Shown piece after piece: positions 7,747 through 8,222 of a stretch of DNA of 8,222 nucleotides; position 1 is the stretch's first letter; the number at the start of each line of letters is the position of its first letter. The DNA is taken from contig CAMOIZ010000046.1 of the NCBI GenBank assembly GCA_946616385.1, forward strand, positions 1-8,222. The letters are read 5' to 3'. Below the pieces are notes generated by a model. The model ran no database searches. It was given only the letters and a program-made list of their open reading frames with translations, and was not told the DNA's origin. The position numbers and the translations under genes are program-made. This DNA comes from an uncultured Bacteroidales bacterium (GTDB taxonomy: Bacteria > Bacteroidota > Bacteroidia > Bacteroidales > UBA932).

Positions 7747-7747
7747 A

Positions 7748-8222
7748 ATGACTCAGAAATCAGACATCGGCCTCATCGGCCTGGCAGTCATGGGCGAGAA
7801 CCTCGTCCTCAACATGGAAAGCAAGGGCTTCCGTGTAAGTGTTTTCAACCGCACGGTTGAGAAAGTGGACAAATTCATTAACGGACGCGGAGCCGGCAAG
7901 AACTTCTACGGCGCCCACTCCCTCGAGGACCTGGTGCAGTCGCTCGCATCGCCCCGCAAAGTCTTCCTCATGGTGAAGGCCGGGCAGGCGGTGGACGACT
8001 TCATCGAGAAGCTCATTCCCCTGCTGGATCCGGGCGACATCATCATCGACGGCGGCAACACCCACTTCCCCGACACCGCACGCCGCACCGCATACGTGGA
8101 GAGCAAGGGTCTGCTCTACATCGGCACCGGAGTCTCCGGCGGAGAGGAAGGCGCACTGAAGGGCCCTTCCATGATGCCCGGCGGATCTCCCGCGGCATGG
8201 CCCTATGTGAAGCCCATCTTCC
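7748..8222 (+). CDS. gnd: 6-phosphogluconate dehydrogenase, decarboxylating (5' part only)
   Basis: The first 158 codons are present and the reading frame is still open at the right edge; the whole protein is normally about 470-490 residues. It oxidatively decarboxylates 6-phosphogluconate to ribulose 5-phosphate in the pentose phosphate pathway. The N-terminal Rossmann motif is GLIGLAVMGENL (8-19), and NRT (34-36) at the end of the second strand is the usual NADP-binding signature. IIDGGNTHFPDT (99-110) and the substrate-loop signature GVSGGEEGALKGPS (128-141) with MMPGG (142-146) are diagnostic. The catalytic Lys and Glu lie beyond the window. The ATG is one base after the pdxB stop, so it belongs to the same operon. 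In many Bacteroidota zwf and pgl follow gnd; that cannot be seen here. Confidence 0.96.
   Translation, partial: MTQKSDIGLIGLAVMGENLVLNMESKGFRVSVFNRTVEKVDKFINGRGAGKNFYGAHSLEDLVQSLASPRKVFLMVKAGQAVDDFIEKLIPLLDPGDIIIDGGNTHFPDTARRTAYVESKGLLYIGTGVSGGEEGALKGPSMMPGGSPAAWPYVKPIF

Overview
The window looks like chromosomal DNA from a moderately GC-rich member of the Bacteroidota, probably Bacteroidales. Three things point there: a pair of secreted DUF3857/transglutaminase-like proteins of the kind typical of that phylum, the absence of clear Shine-Dalgarno sites before tightly packed genes, and a TAnnTTTG-type promoter element in the divergent intergenic region. This placement is inferred from gene content, not from a marker gene.

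Layout: bases 1-324 hold no supported gene but contain three copies of a 51-base-period intergenic repeat, each with an internal inverted repeat. Two genes on the minus strand follow, read right to left from 4166 to 325. The upstream one (4166-2190) and the downstream one (2193-325) overlap by four bases (ATGA). Both encode exported proteins with an N-terminal DUF3857-type region and a central transglutaminase-like domain. The downstream protein keeps a Cys-His pair at the expected places, while the upstream one has lost both. An 88-base divergent intergenic region (4167-4254) separates them from a plus-strand operon.

The plus-strand operon is a PfkB-family sugar-acid kinase (resembling 2-keto-3-deoxygluconate kinase), a LarA-superfamily racemase/epimerase with the residues that bind the nickel-pincer nucleotide cofactor, 4-phosphoerythronate dehydrogenase (PdxB), and the first third of 6-phosphogluconate dehydrogenase (Gnd), which runs off the right edge. 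Spacings are 4 bases, a 1-base overlap (TGATG) and 1 base, so the genes are almost certainly co-transcribed.

The operon mixes sugar-acid metabolism with vitamin B6 synthesis and the oxidative pentose phosphate pathway. Two links make sense of this. First, LarA relatives are known that interconvert gluconate and mannonate, which would connect the 2-keto-3-deoxygluconate branch to gluconate and 6-phosphogluconate. Second, 4-phosphoerythronate, the PdxB substrate, is a known strong inhibitor of 6-phosphogluconate dehydrogenase, so PdxB next to Gnd may protect flux as well as supply pyridoxal phosphate. Both are inferences from family knowledge and gene order.
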